Shown here piece after piece: positions 16,444-24,633 of a DNA stretch of 64,000 nt. The translations under genes were made by a program, and so were the position numbers. Within the stretch, counting starts at the first letter, position 1. Every line of letters starts with the position of its first letter. Source of the DNA: Candidatus Rokuibacteriota bacterium (GTDB lineage: Bacteria; Methylomirabilota; Methylomirabilia; Rokubacteriales; CSP1-6); assembly GCA_016866775.1 (NCBI GenBank), contig VGLJ01000021.1:1-64000 (forward strand), in the 5' to 3' direction. The notes beneath the pieces were generated by a model, which was given only the letters and a program-made list of their open reading frames with translations, was not told the DNA's origin and made no database searches.

Positions 16444-17655
16444 TTACGCCCGCCGCACGAGTCGCCTTTGCAGGAGAAGAACTGCGAGCACGACGAGGCC
16501 CGCGAGGCCGTTCACCAGGAACGCGCGGCCCACGCCCCAGTGCTCGGAGACGAAGCCCACCCAGAACGCGCCGATCGGAAAGATGCCGCCCGCGATCAGC
16601 GTGTAGAAGCTCATCACGCGGCCGCGGAGCGCCTCCGGCGCGCGGAGCTGCAGGGACGTGTTGCAGCTCGCGTTGACCAGCGTGCCCGCGAAGCCGGTGA
16701 TCGCGAGGGCCACCGCCGCCATCCAGACCCAGCGCGTGAACGCGAGCGCGAGGAGCCCCCCGAGCGCGCACGACAGCGACGTCGCGATCATCGGCACGCG
16801 CGGCGCGCCCGTGATGAGCGCGCCGAGCGAGAGGCCGGCCACCAGCGCGCCGACCCCGAGCGCGGCCATCAGCAGGCCGAAGCCCTCGGCGCCCATACCG
16901 AGGCCGTCGCGCGCGAGCAGCGGCACGTAGACGCTGAAGTTGAACACGCAGAAGCTCAGGATCATCTGCAGGCCGAGGATGAACCGCACGGCCGGCGTCC
17001 GGAGCGCGTACGACACGCCCTCGAGCAGATCCTCGACGAACGTGCGGCCCGCGAGGCGCGGCACGGGGCGCCGTCCCGGGATCAGCGCGAGCATCGTGAT
17101 CGCGAAGACGAACGCGACGGCATTCAGGAAGAAGCCCGGCGAGAGGCCGACGCGCGCGATGAGCACGCCGGCGATCGACGGCCCGATGATTCGCGCCCCG
17201 TTGAACGACGCCGAGTTGAGGCCGACCGCGCTCATGACGTGCTCGCGTCCGACGAGCTCCATCACGAACGACTGGCGCGCGGGCTGATCGATCGAGCTCA
17301 CCAATCCCCAGATGACCGCCACGACCAGCACGTGCCAGTACCGCGCGTGGCCGCTCGCTGCGAGCAGGCCCAGGGCGATCGCAAGACAGCCCTGGATACT
17401 CTGCGTCACGAGGAGGAGCGTCCGCCGGGTCACGCGATCCGCGAGGACGCCGGTGAAGACGGAGAAGAGCAGGATCGGACCGAACTGCAGCGTCGCCGTC
17501 AGGCCGAGGAGGAACGGGGAGTTGGTGAGCTGGAGGACCAGCCAGGTCTGGGTGACTGTCTGCATCCAGATACCCGTCTGGCCGACCAGGGTGCCGATGA
17601 AATAGAGGCGATAGTCGCGCTGGCCGAGGGCGCGGAGGCCGGCGGGAAGCGCCAT
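16444..17655 (-). CDS. MFS transporter, EntS/DUF894-like
   Basis: 403 residues from ATG 17655. About twelve hydrophobic segments; the N-terminal half carries ALGQRDYRLYFIGTLVGQTG and the loop motif FTGVLADRVTRRTLLL between helices 2 and 3. The family includes enterobactin and drug exporters. It is divergent from the marR-arsM operon, with only 68 bases between starts, so co-regulation by the MarR protein is likely. An arsenical substrate is possible by context only. Confidence 0.75.
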   Translation of the reverse strand: MALPAGLRALGQRDYRLYFIGTLVGQTGIWMQTVTQTWLVLQLTNSPFLLGLTATLQFGPILLFSVFTGVLADRVTRRTLLLVTQSIQGCLAIALGLLAASGHARYWHVLVVAVIWGLVSSIDQPARQSFVMELVGREHVMSAVGLNSASFNGARIIGPSIAGVLIARVGLSPGFFLNAVAFVFAITMLALIPGRRPVPRLAGRTFVEDLLEGVSYALRTPAVRFILGLQMILSFCVFNFSVYVPLLARDGLGMGAEGFGLLMAALGVGALVAGLSLGALITGAPRVPMIATSLSCALGGLLALAFTRWVWMAAVALAITGFAGTLVNASCNTSLQLRAPEALRGRVMSFYTLIAGGIFPIGAFWVGFVSEHWGVGRAFLVNGLAGLVVLAVLLLQRRLVRRA

Positions 17656-17679
17656 GCAGGGCCAGACTAACATCCGGGG

Positions 17680-17709
17680 TTGACCTGCGTCTCACCTCTC
17701 GGATATAGT
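17680..17709 (+). promoter_or_regulatory. Sigma-70-like promoter of marR-arsM
   Basis: TTGACC (17680-17685), an 18-base spacer and TATAGT (17704-17709). Transcription would begin near 17716, leaving roughly eight bases before the ATG at 17724, so a nearly leaderless mRNA. The -10 box overlaps the palindromic operator at 17706-17724. Confidence 0.65.
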
Positions 17710-17724
17710 TGTGAGTGCCAACTA
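17706..17724. promoter_or_regulatory. MarR operator 1
   Basis: TAGTTG (17706-17711) and CAACTA (17719-17724) are perfect inverted arms around 7 bases. The site overlaps the -10 box and the first base of the marR start codon, a position suited to autorepression. A second copy lies ahead of arsM. Confidence 0.7.
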
Positions 17725-18209
17725 TGAAGGACGCGACCCTCACCCGGCAGGCGAGAGAGCTGCAGGACGCGCTCGGCGAGTTCATTCGCGTCTACCAGTT
17801 CCGCGACCGCGACCGCATCTGCTGCCACGATGTCTCCGTGACCCAGTGCTACGCGCTCGACGTGCTGCTCCGTCGCGGGCTCGCCACGCTGAACGAGCTG
17901 GCGACGGAGCTGTGCCTCGACAAGAGCACGGCGAGCCGGGTGGTCGCGACGCTCGAGCGCAAAGGCTACGTCGCTCGCAGCACCCATCCGCGCGACCGCC
18001 GCGCCGTGTTGCTCACCGCGACCGCCACCGGCAAGCGCCTCGTCGAGCGAATCCTCGGCGGCCTGGTCGAGGAGAAGAAGCAGATCCTGGCCGAGTTCCC
18101 CGAAGACGTGCGGGAGCTGGCCGCCGAGCTCATCCAGCGCCTCACCACCGCCAGCCGCGGCCGCACGATGTGCGCGACACCGGTCGGGAAAGTTGCCAGT
18201 ACCAACTAG
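17724..18209 (+). CDS. MarR-family regulator with Cys-rich sensing segment
   Basis: 161 residues from ATG 17724. Winged helix-turn-helix (TLNELATELCLDKSTASRVV, wing STHPRDRRAVLL). Unusual cysteines cluster ahead of and in the DNA-binding domain: ICCHDVSVTQC and one in ELCLDKS, candidates for binding As(III) or another thiophilic ligand. It sits in an operon with arsM, and the same palindrome occurs at its own promoter and before arsM, so it probably represses both. Arsenic sensing is inferred, not shown. Confidence 0.8.
   Translation: MKDATLTRQARELQDALGEFIRVYQFRDRDRICCHDVSVTQCYALDVLLRRGLATLNELATELCLDKSTASRVVATLERKGYVARSTHPRDRRAVLLTATATGKRLVERILGGLVEEKKQILAEFPEDVRELAAELIQRLTTASRGRTMCATPVGKVASTN
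18190..18208. promoter_or_regulatory. MarR operator 2, ahead of arsM
   Basis: AAGTTG (18190-18195) and CAACTA (18203-18208) with a 7-base spacer; 15 of 19 bases match operator 1. It overlaps the marR stop codon, 12 bases before the arsM ATG. Confidence 0.65.
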
Positions 18210-18220
18210 CGAGGAACGTC

Positions 18221-19036
18221 ATGGCTGACCGGAACATCAAGGACGTCGTGAAGGAGAAGTACGGCAAGGCGGCGCGGCGCGTGACCAGCGGCAGCGGAAG
18301 CTCGTGTTGCGGCAGCGCGTCCTCGCGCGCCGAGTGCGATCCGATCACCTCGAACCTCTACGGCCGGGAGACGGCGGACCTGCCACAGGAAGCCGTGCTC
18401 GCGGCGCTCGGGTGCGGCAACCCGACGGCGCTCGCGCAGCTCGCGTCCGGCGAGACCGTGCTCGATCTCGGCTCCGGCGGCGGCATCGACGTGCTGCTCT
18501 CCGCGAAGCGCGTCGGGCCCACGGGCAAAGCGTACGGGCTCGACATGACCGACGAGATGCTCGCGCTCGCGCGCGAGAACCAGCGGAAGGCCGGCGTCAC
18601 GAACGTCGAGTTCCTGAAGGGCGAGATCGAGCAGATCCCGCTGCCGGACAACTCGGTGGACGTCATCATCTCCAACTGCGTGATCAACCTCTCCGCGGAC
18701 AAGGACCGGGTGTTCGCCGAGGCGTTCCGCGTGCTCAAGCCCGGCGGCCGCCTCGCGGTGTCCGACGTCGTCGTGCGCGGCGAGGTGCCTGCGGAGATCC
18801 GGCGGAGCGTGGAGCTCTGGATCGGCTGCGTCGCGGGCGCGCTCGACTACGACGACTACCGGGCGAAGCTCGAGAAGGCCGGGTTCGCCGGCGTCGACCT
18901 CGAGCCCACGCGGATCTATCGTGCCGAGGACGCCCGCGAGTTGCTCCGGGACCGGGAAGGGATCGACGTCGCCGCCATCGCCCCTGCCGTCGACGGCAAG
19001 TTCATGAGCGCGTTCGTCCGCGCCCGCAAGCCCTGA
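18221..19036 (+). CDS. arsM: Arsenite methyltransferase
   Basis: 271 residues from ATG 18221, with GAGGA six bases upstream. Class I SAM methyltransferase (VLDLGSGGGIDVLLSAKRVG) with the cysteines expected of ArsM: an N-terminal SSCCGSAS pair, SNCVINL and IGCVAGAL. The N-terminal KEKYGKAA and DPITSNLYG motifs also fit. It methylates As(III) stepwise using SAM and thiols. It follows marR by 11 bases. Confidence 0.9.
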   Translation: MADRNIKDVVKEKYGKAARRVTSGSGSSCCGSASSRAECDPITSNLYGRETADLPQEAVLAALGCGNPTALAQLASGETVLDLGSGGGIDVLLSAKRVGPTGKAYGLDMTDEMLALARENQRKAGVTNVEFLKGEIEQIPLPDNSVDVIISNCVINLSADKDRVFAEAFRVLKPGGRLAVSDVVVRGEVPAEIRRSVELWIGCVAGALDYDDYRAKLEKAGFAGVDLEPTRIYRAEDARELLRDREGIDVAAIAPAVDGKFMSAFVRARKP

Positions 19037-19147
19037 CACCCGGCGGCGAGCAGGCCTCGCTCCGCTCCCGGCGCAACGTAGTACACTCGGCGCCCCCGAG
19101 GGGGTTGGGGTCCTCAGCCATCGGGCCCCATGTTCAAGGAGGCCGTC

Positions 19148-20164
19148 ATGGTGTGGCTCGCGCTCGTGCTCCTGCTCGCGTTCCCCGTCGCAGCCCTCGC
19201 CGCCGATCCGCTCGTCGTCAGCGTCTGGGGCGGCAACTGGAAGGACACCGTCGAGAAGGTGGTGGCGAAGCCGTTCACCGCGAAGACGGGCATCCCGGTC
19301 GAGTTCGAAGTCGGCGGGACGCTCGATCGCCTCGCCAAGGCGCGTGTCTCCAAGGCCGCGCCGCTCGTCGACGTCACGTTCACCACCACGCACGTGGGCC
19401 GGCTCTACATCTCCGACGGGCTCTTCGAGAAGCTCGACATGACGAAGATCCCGAACAGCAAGGACCTCGCGCGGGAAGCGCTGCGCAGCGACTACCACCT
19501 CGGCACGTGGGCCTACGTCTACACGATCGCGTACCGGCCCGATCAGGTGCAGGGCGAGATCACGAAGTGGACGGATCTGTGGGAGCCGCGCCTCAAAGGC
19601 AAGGTCGGCATGCCGGACTTCGATCCGTCGCACATCATCACGATCAGCGCGCTGCTCGACGGCGGCGACGAGACCAACTGGCAGAAGGGCCAGGAGCGGC
19701 TCAAGCGGATCAAGCCGAACATCGCCGCGTTCTTCGCGACCGACGCGCGCAGCCAGGACCTCATGAAGACGGGCGAGGCGCCCGTGCAGGTCATGCTCTC
19801 GATCAACGCGTTCCACCTGATCGGGCAGGGGATGAACGTCAAGGTGATCACGCCGGCGGACAAGCCGGGCATCGTGGGCATCGACACCGCGGCCGTCATG
19901 GCCGGCTCGAAGAAGGCCGCGGCCGCGCACGAGTTCATCAACATGGCGCTGTCGAAGGAGATCCAGGAGCAGCTCGTCACGACGTTCAAGGCGGGGCCGA
20001 CGAACCTCAAGGCGGCGGTGCCGACGGCGCTGAAGGGCCAGCCCGGCGTGTTCACGTCGCCGGCCGAGTGGAAGGACCGCGGCTACATCATGAACGACGA
20101 GGTCCGCGCCAAGACGCTGGCGGCGTGGAAGGAGTGGTTCAACGCGAACATCGTCGCGAAGTAG
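19148..20164 (+). CDS. Polyamine-type ABC transporter substrate-binding protein
   Basis: 338 residues from ATG 19148, preferred over ATG 19130 because AAGGAGG (19135-19141) lies six bases upstream. Signal peptide ending in LAADP; PotD/spermidine-like type II binding fold with VVSVWGGNWKDTVEKVVAKPF and KWTDLWEPRLKGKVGMPD. It would capture a polyamine or related small cation or organic solute in the periplasm. Permeases and ATPase follow directly. Confidence 0.85.
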   Translation: MVWLALVLLLAFPVAALAADPLVVSVWGGNWKDTVEKVVAKPFTAKTGIPVEFEVGGTLDRLAKARVSKAAPLVDVTFTTTHVGRLYISDGLFEKLDMTKIPNSKDLAREALRSDYHLGTWAYVYTIAYRPDQVQGEITKWTDLWEPRLKGKVGMPDFDPSHIITISALLDGGDETNWQKGQERLKRIKPNIAAFFATDARSQDLMKTGEAPVQVMLSINAFHLIGQGMNVKVITPADKPGIVGIDTAAVMAGSKKAAAAHEFINMALSKEIQEQLVTTFKAGPTNLKAAVPTALKGQPGVFTSPAEWKDRGYIMNDEVRAKTLAAWKEWFNANIVAK

Positions 20165-20237
20165 CGGCGCGGCAGGGCGGGACCGCCGCCTCGGCCTCGC
20201 GCTGCTGGCACCTTCACTCGCGGCGCTGGCGATTCTC

Positions 20238-21002
20238 GTGGTCGCGCTCGGTGCGCTCTTCCAGCTCAGCGTCCTGACGTTCGTCCCCGGGTCGCTGAAG
20301 ACCGGCGGCCTGACCGACGCCAACTTCCGCGCGGTCCTGGCGCCGCAGTACCTCCGCTACATCTGGGACACGATCGTCCTGAGCGCGCTCACGACGATCC
20401 TCACGCTGCTCGCGTCGTACCCCGTCGCCTACGCGCTCGCGCGCACCCCGTCGGCGCGGGTCCGCTCACTCATCCTGGTGCTGACGCTGGCGCCGTTCTT
20501 CACCGGGGCGATCGTGCGGACGTACGCGTGGATGCTCGTGCTCGGCCAGTCGTTCATCAAGTGGCCGGTCAAGCTCCTCTTCGAGCCCGAGGGCGTCCTC
20601 ATCGGGCTCGTGCACTTCTCGATGCCGACGATGATCCTGATCCTCGCCGCGGCGATCAGCCACATCGACCCGGTGTACGAGCGGGCGGCGGCCAGCCTCG
20701 GCGCGCGGCCGTCGCGCGTGTTCCTGCGCGTGACGCTGCCGCTGTCGCTGCCCGGGATCGTCTCCGGCTCGCTCGTGGTGTTCGCCTGGACCTTCAGCGC
20801 GTTCCCGACGCCCGAGCTGCTCGGCGGCGGGCGCGTGAAGATGATCGCGAACGTCGTGAAGGACCTCGCGCTCGATTCGTTCAACTGGCCGGGCAGTGGC
20901 GCTTTTGCGGTCGTCGCCCTCGTGGTGACACTGCTCGTGCTGGCGGTGACCTCCAGGATGCTCGGCCGCGAGGCGGCGGCCGACGGGCATCGCCCGGCGT
21001 GA
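20238..21002 (+). CDS. ABC permease, PotB-like
   Basis: 254 residues from the first GTG. Six hydrophobic segments and the EAA loop (ERAAASLGARPSRVFLRVTLP). Hydrophobic in-frame sequence continues upstream of this GTG (RDRRLGLALLAPSLAALAI, from about 20181) as expected for the first membrane helix, but with no ATG, GTG or TTG; a CTG at 20202 or 20205 is possible. The true start is therefore uncertain. Confidence 0.8.
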   Translation: MVALGALFQLSVLTFVPGSLKTGGLTDANFRAVLAPQYLRYIWDTIVLSALTTILTLLASYPVAYALARTPSARVRSLILVLTLAPFFTGAIVRTYAWMLVLGQSFIKWPVKLLFEPEGVLIGLVHFSMPTMILILAAAISHIDPVYERAAASLGARPSRVFLRVTLPLSLPGIVSGSLVVFAWTFSAFPTPELLGGGRVKMIANVVKDLALDSFNWPGSGAFAVVALVVTLLVLAVTSRMLGREAAADGHRPA

Positions 21003-21784
21003 TCGCACGCGCCGTCGTCGTCCTGCTGCTGGCCTTCATGACCCTGCCGACCGTGGTCGTCGTCGTCGCCTCGGTGAACCCGACCGAGATGCTCGCGTTC
21101 CCGCCGAGCGGATTCTCGCTCCGGTGGTACGAGCACGCGCTGACCTATCCGCAGTTCCGCCGCGCCGCGGTCAACAGCGTGATCGTCACGGCCGCGAGCG
21201 CGGCGCTGGCGCTGCCGATCGGCACGGCGGCGGCGCTGGCGCTCGTGCGACACCCCCTGCGCCTGCGCGGCTTCTGGACCGCGGTGTTGCTCTCGCCGCT
21301 CGTCGTGCCGGGCGTTGCCGCGGGTCTCGGTCTGCTGATCCTCGCCGCGCGGCTGGGTCTCCTGGCGAACCACGCGGTGCTGATCGCGGCGCACGTCATC
21401 CTCGTGCTGCCGTTCGTCATCCGCTCGGTGATGGTGAGCGTCGCGAACCTCGACCCGATGCTCGAGCGCGCCGCGGCCAGCCTGGGCGCCCGGCCCTGGC
21501 GCGTGTTCCGCATGGTCACACTGCCGTTGCTCCGGCCGGGGCTCTTCGCCGCGCTGCTCTTCGCGATCATCGTCTCGGTCAACGAGTTCGTGGTCTCGCT
21601 GTTCGTGTCCACGCGGGTGACCGAGATCCTGCCGGTGGCGATGTTCACGTACGTCGTGAACTACACCGACCCGACGATGGCCGCGGTGTCCACGCTCTTC
21701 ATCGGCGCGACGTTCGTCGTGGTCTTCGCGGCCGACCGGCTCCTGCATCTCTCGCGCGTCTTCCAGATCGACACCCATCGATGA
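20999..21784 (+). CDS. ABC permease, PotC-like
   Basis: 261 residues from GTG 20999, overlapping the previous stop (GTGA). Six predicted membrane helices; FPPSGFSLRWYEHAL after helix 1 and the EAA loop LERAAASLGARPWRVFRMVT are typical of the PotC branch. It pairs with the preceding permease to form the channel. Confidence 0.87.
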   Translation: MIARAVVVLLLAFMTLPTVVVVVASVNPTEMLAFPPSGFSLRWYEHALTYPQFRRAAVNSVIVTAASAALALPIGTAAALALVRHPLRLRGFWTAVLLSPLVVPGVAAGLGLLILAARLGLLANHAVLIAAHVILVLPFVIRSVMVSVANLDPMLERAAASLGARPWRVFRMVTLPLLRPGLFAALLFAIIVSVNEFVVSLFVSTRVTEILPVAMFTYVVNYTDPTMAAVSTLFIGATFVVVFAADRLLHLSRVFQIDTHR

Positions 21785-22851
21785 ACACGACGGTGGTCGC
21801 GCTGGAAGGCGTGAGCAAGCGCTACGGCGCCGTCCAGGCGCTCGACGCGGTCGACCTCGCGGTCTACGAGGGCGAGATGCTGTCGCTGCTCGGTCCGTCG
21901 GGCTGCGGCAAGACGACCACGCTGAACGTCATCGCGGGGTTCGTGGAGCCGGAGGAGGGACGCGTGCTCCTCGACGGCGACGACGTCACGCGGCAGCCCG
22001 CGTGGCGCCGCGGGCTCGGGGTCGTCTTTCAGTCATACGCGCTGTTCCCGCACATGAGCGTGGCGGACAACGTGGCGTTCGGGCTCCGCGAGCGCGGCGT
22101 GCCGCGCGCCGACGTCGCCGCGCGGGTGAGGGAAGCGCTCACGCTCGTGCGGCTCCCCGAGGCCGGGCCGCTGCGCCCCTCCCAGCTCTCCGGCGGGATG
22201 CAGCAGCGCGTGGCCCTCGCGCGCGCGCTCGTGATCCGGCCGCGGGTCCTGTTGCTCGACGAGCCACTGGCCGCGCTCGACCGGAAGCTGCGCGAGGAGA
22301 TGCGCGCCGAGCTGAAGGACATCCAGCGCGAGGTCGGCATCACGACGGTGTTCGTGACCCACGACCAGCACGAGGCGCTGGGGCTCTCGGATCGGGTCGC
22401 CGTGATGAACGCCGGGCGGATCGAGCAGCTGGGCTCGCCGCGCGAGGTCTACGAGCAGCCGGCGACGCGCTTCGTCGCCGATTTCATCGGCGCGTCCACG
22501 GTGCTGGAGGGGCGTGTCGTCGACGCACGGACGGTCGTGCTCGCGGGTGGCCAGCGCGTGGAGGTGCACCTGCCACGCGTGCTCTCGGCGGGCGCCACCG
22601 TCCGGCTCGTCGTCCGGCCCGAGCGCGTGGCCGTGGGCGGCGGCGCCGGCGGCGCGGCGAACGTGCTGCGCGCCCGGATCGCGAGCGTGATGTTTCTCGG
22701 CGATCACTCCGAGCTGCGGCTCGACCTCGACGGCGGCGGCCGCTTGCTCGCGACCGTCTCGGGCCCGGCCCTCTTCCAGCCCGGCGACGCGGCCACGATC
22801 AGCGTGCCGCCGGACGCGTTCCTCGAAGTCCCGACTACAGCCAGTCTCTGA
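21781..22851 (+). CDS. ABC ATPase, PotA-like
   Basis: 356 residues, ATGA-coupled to the permease. Walker A GPSGCGKTTT, Q-loop VVFQSYALFPHM, signature LSGGMQQR, Walker B VLLLDEPLAALD, switch THDQ, and a C-terminal TOBE-like domain (~280-350). Energises the polyamine-type importer. Its last 17 bases overlap the converging pxpA gene. Confidence 0.9.
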   Translation: MNTTVVALEGVSKRYGAVQALDAVDLAVYEGEMLSLLGPSGCGKTTTLNVIAGFVEPEEGRVLLDGDDVTRQPAWRRGLGVVFQSYALFPHMSVADNVAFGLRERGVPRADVAARVREALTLVRLPEAGPLRPSQLSGGMQQRVALARALVIRPRVLLLDEPLAALDRKLREEMRAELKDIQREVGITTVFVTHDQHEALGLSDRVAVMNAGRIEQLGSPREVYEQPATRFVADFIGASTVLEGRVVDARTVVLAGGQRVEVHLPRVLSAGATVRLVVRPERVAVGGGAGGAANVLRARIASVMFLGDHSELRLDLDGGGRLLATVSGPALFQPGDAATISVPPDAFLEVPTTASL

Positions 22852-23611
22852 GCGGCTTGACCGTCGCGCCGGCCTTCACGAGGCCGTCGCGCACCGCGGC
22901 CACGATCTTTTCCGCGCCCGGCGAATCGCCGTGGATGCAGATGGTCTGGATCTTCGCGTCGATGACCTTGCCGCTGATCGTCTTGACCTTGCCTTCCATC
23001 ACCATGCGGACGGCCTGGTCGGCGGCCTTCGCGGGATCGCTCACGAGCGCGTCCTTGCCGAGCTTGCGCGAGACGAGCTGGCCGTCGTCCGCGTAGACGC
23101 GGTCGGCGAAGCCCTCGGCGGCGACGCGCAGCTTCGGCACCTTCCGCACCTCGGTGTCGTATTTCGTCATCGCCATCGTCATCAGGATCAGGTTCGGATC
23201 GAGCTCGACGATCTGCTCGCCGGACGCGCGGCCGAGCGGCAGGTTCTCCTCGAACATGAAGTACTGGATGCCGTGGGCCTTCACGTGCTGGAGCTTCGTG
23301 CCCGCCGCCTGCGCGAACGCGCTCAGCGCGCCGACCTGATAGCGGTGGATGTCCTTCAGCTCCTGCGGCGAGATCTCCATCCGCCGGCGCCCGAAGCCCA
23401 TCAGGTCCGGCAGCCCGGGGTGCGCGCCCACCGCCACGCCGTGCTGGACCGCCAGCTCGACGGTCTTGCGGATCACGTGCGGGTCGCCGCCGTGAAAGCC
23501 GCAGGCGATGTTCGCCGAGGTGATGTGCGGCATGACCTCTTCGTCGGCGCCGAGCGTCCAGCGGCCGTAGCTCTCGCCCATGTCGCAGTTGATGTCGATG
23601 TACGTGGTCAT
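22835..23611 (-). CDS. pxpA: 5-oxoprolinase subunit A (LamB/YcsF family)
   Basis: 258 residues. N-terminal DINCDMGESYGRW, SANIACGFHGGDP and GAHPGLPDLMGFGRR are family signatures; CIHGDSPGA lies near the C-terminus. PxpA works with PxpB and PxpC to open 5-oxoproline with ATP; the partners are not in this window, so this may be a stand-alone paralogue of unknown substrate. Confidence 0.85.
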   Translation of the reverse strand: MTTYIDINCDMGESYGRWTLGADEEVMPHITSANIACGFHGGDPHVIRKTVELAVQHGVAVGAHPGLPDLMGFGRRRMEISPQELKDIHRYQVGALSAFAQAAGTKLQHVKAHGIQYFMFEENLPLGRASGEQIVELDPNLILMTMAMTKYDTEVRKVPKLRVAAEGFADRVYADDGQLVSRKLGKDALVSDPAKAADQAVRMVMEGKVKTISGKVIDAKIQTICIHGDSPGAEKIVAAVRDGLVKAGATVKPLRDWL

Positions 23612-23666
23612 GGCGTCGTCGGCCTCCTTGCGCTGCCTAACGATACGCCATGACCACCACTCGCGG

Positions 23667-24545
23667 CTACTGCACGGCGGGAACGATGAGCTGCGCCGGC
23701 ACGATCGAGTGACTGTGACCGAGCGCGCTGTCGAAGCCTTCCAGCGTGCCGATCGTCGCGTTCGACGGGCACGACTTGCCGGACGTGGTCGCCTCGGCGC
23801 GGATCAGCGCGACACCGCGGCCGACGTCGGTGTGCGCGAAGTCGGCGTGGACCGCCTCGCCCGCGCGTATCATCGCCGTCCCTTCCGTGCGCGCGCCGGC
23901 CTCGTCGACGAAGGCCCAGTTGAGCTGGCAGACGCCGGTGCCGACGTTCACCGCGTTGAAGCGCGCGGTGTGGCCGAAGCCGATGGCGAGCGGACCGAAG
24001 AGGTGCCAGACCATCGTCCGCCCGTCGCCGTCGATGCTCGCGGGATCTCGCGGGCTCATCGTCAGCGCCGGTGCGCCGCCCTGCTGGTTGTCGACCTGCA
24101 CGGTCGCGACGGGGCCCTTGCACGGACCCGGCGGCAGCGCGCGATCGAGTGGCGTGACGACGCCGCGCAGCTGGTGACGGACGGCGGGCACGAGGGCGAG
24201 GGTGGTCCCCTGACCATCGGGAAGTGGCGGCGGCGTCCGGTCCGGCGTGAAGATCATGGTCGTCGTCTGTCCCGGCATGATCGTGTGTATCTCGGTGGCG
24301 ACCATCATCCCGGCCTCGTCGACGAAGCGCATCTCCACACGGCACGGTCCGGGCGGAAGTCCGCCGCGCATCTTCTGGACCGCGGGCAGCGCGACGTGCG
24401 GGTGCGCCCGCTGGACTTCGGTGATCCCGAACATGCCGAAGCCCGGCGGGTCCGGCTGCGGATTGAAGGCCTGGGCGGAACCGGCGCCGATCAGGACGAG
24501 CAGAGACACCACCGCGAACGTCACGCGAACGGGGAAACGAACCAT
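23667..24545 (-). CDS. Exported protein with duplicated domain
   Basis: 292 residues from ATG 24545, with GAGGGG seven bases upstream. Signal peptide ending GSAQAFNP. The mature part contains two related beta units: LPPGPCRVEMRFVDEAGMMV and later GTGVCQLNWAFVDEAGARTE, each followed by a hydrophilic G-Q/G-E turn. No enzyme motif seen. Possibly an extracellular structural or adhesion protein. Confidence 0.55.
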   Translation of the reverse strand: MVRFPVRVTFAVVSLLVLIGAGSAQAFNPQPDPPGFGMFGITEVQRAHPHVALPAVQKMRGGLPPGPCRVEMRFVDEAGMMVATEIHTIMPGQTTTMIFTPDRTPPPLPDGQGTTLALVPAVRHQLRGVVTPLDRALPPGPCKGPVATVQVDNQQGGAPALTMSPRDPASIDGDGRTMVWHLFGPLAIGFGHTARFNAVNVGTGVCQLNWAFVDEAGARTEGTAMIRAGEAVHADFAHTDVGRGVALIRAEATTSGKSCPSNATIGTLEGFDSALGHSHSIVPAQLIVPAVQ

Positions 24546-24566
24546 GCGGGAGCCCCTCGTGTCGTG

Positions 24567-24591
24567 AAAACGCCCTGAGCGTTCTCTCAGG
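24567..24591 (-). terminator. Intrinsic-like terminator after LLM gene
   Basis: Read on the minus strand: CCTGAG-AGAACG-CTCAGG hairpin followed by GCGTTTTC. It lies between the stop of the LLM oxidoreductase gene and the start of the next minus-strand gene. Confidence 0.5.
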
Positions 24592-24633
24592 CAGGCGCGC
24601 GAAGGAGGTGCGCGCCGCAATCACAGCACGAGG

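Noticed and set aside
16232-16606. 124-codon gene beginning MSPAKKLPRK
   Set aside because: Only the first ~22 codons look protein-like; the rest runs antisense into the MFS gene.
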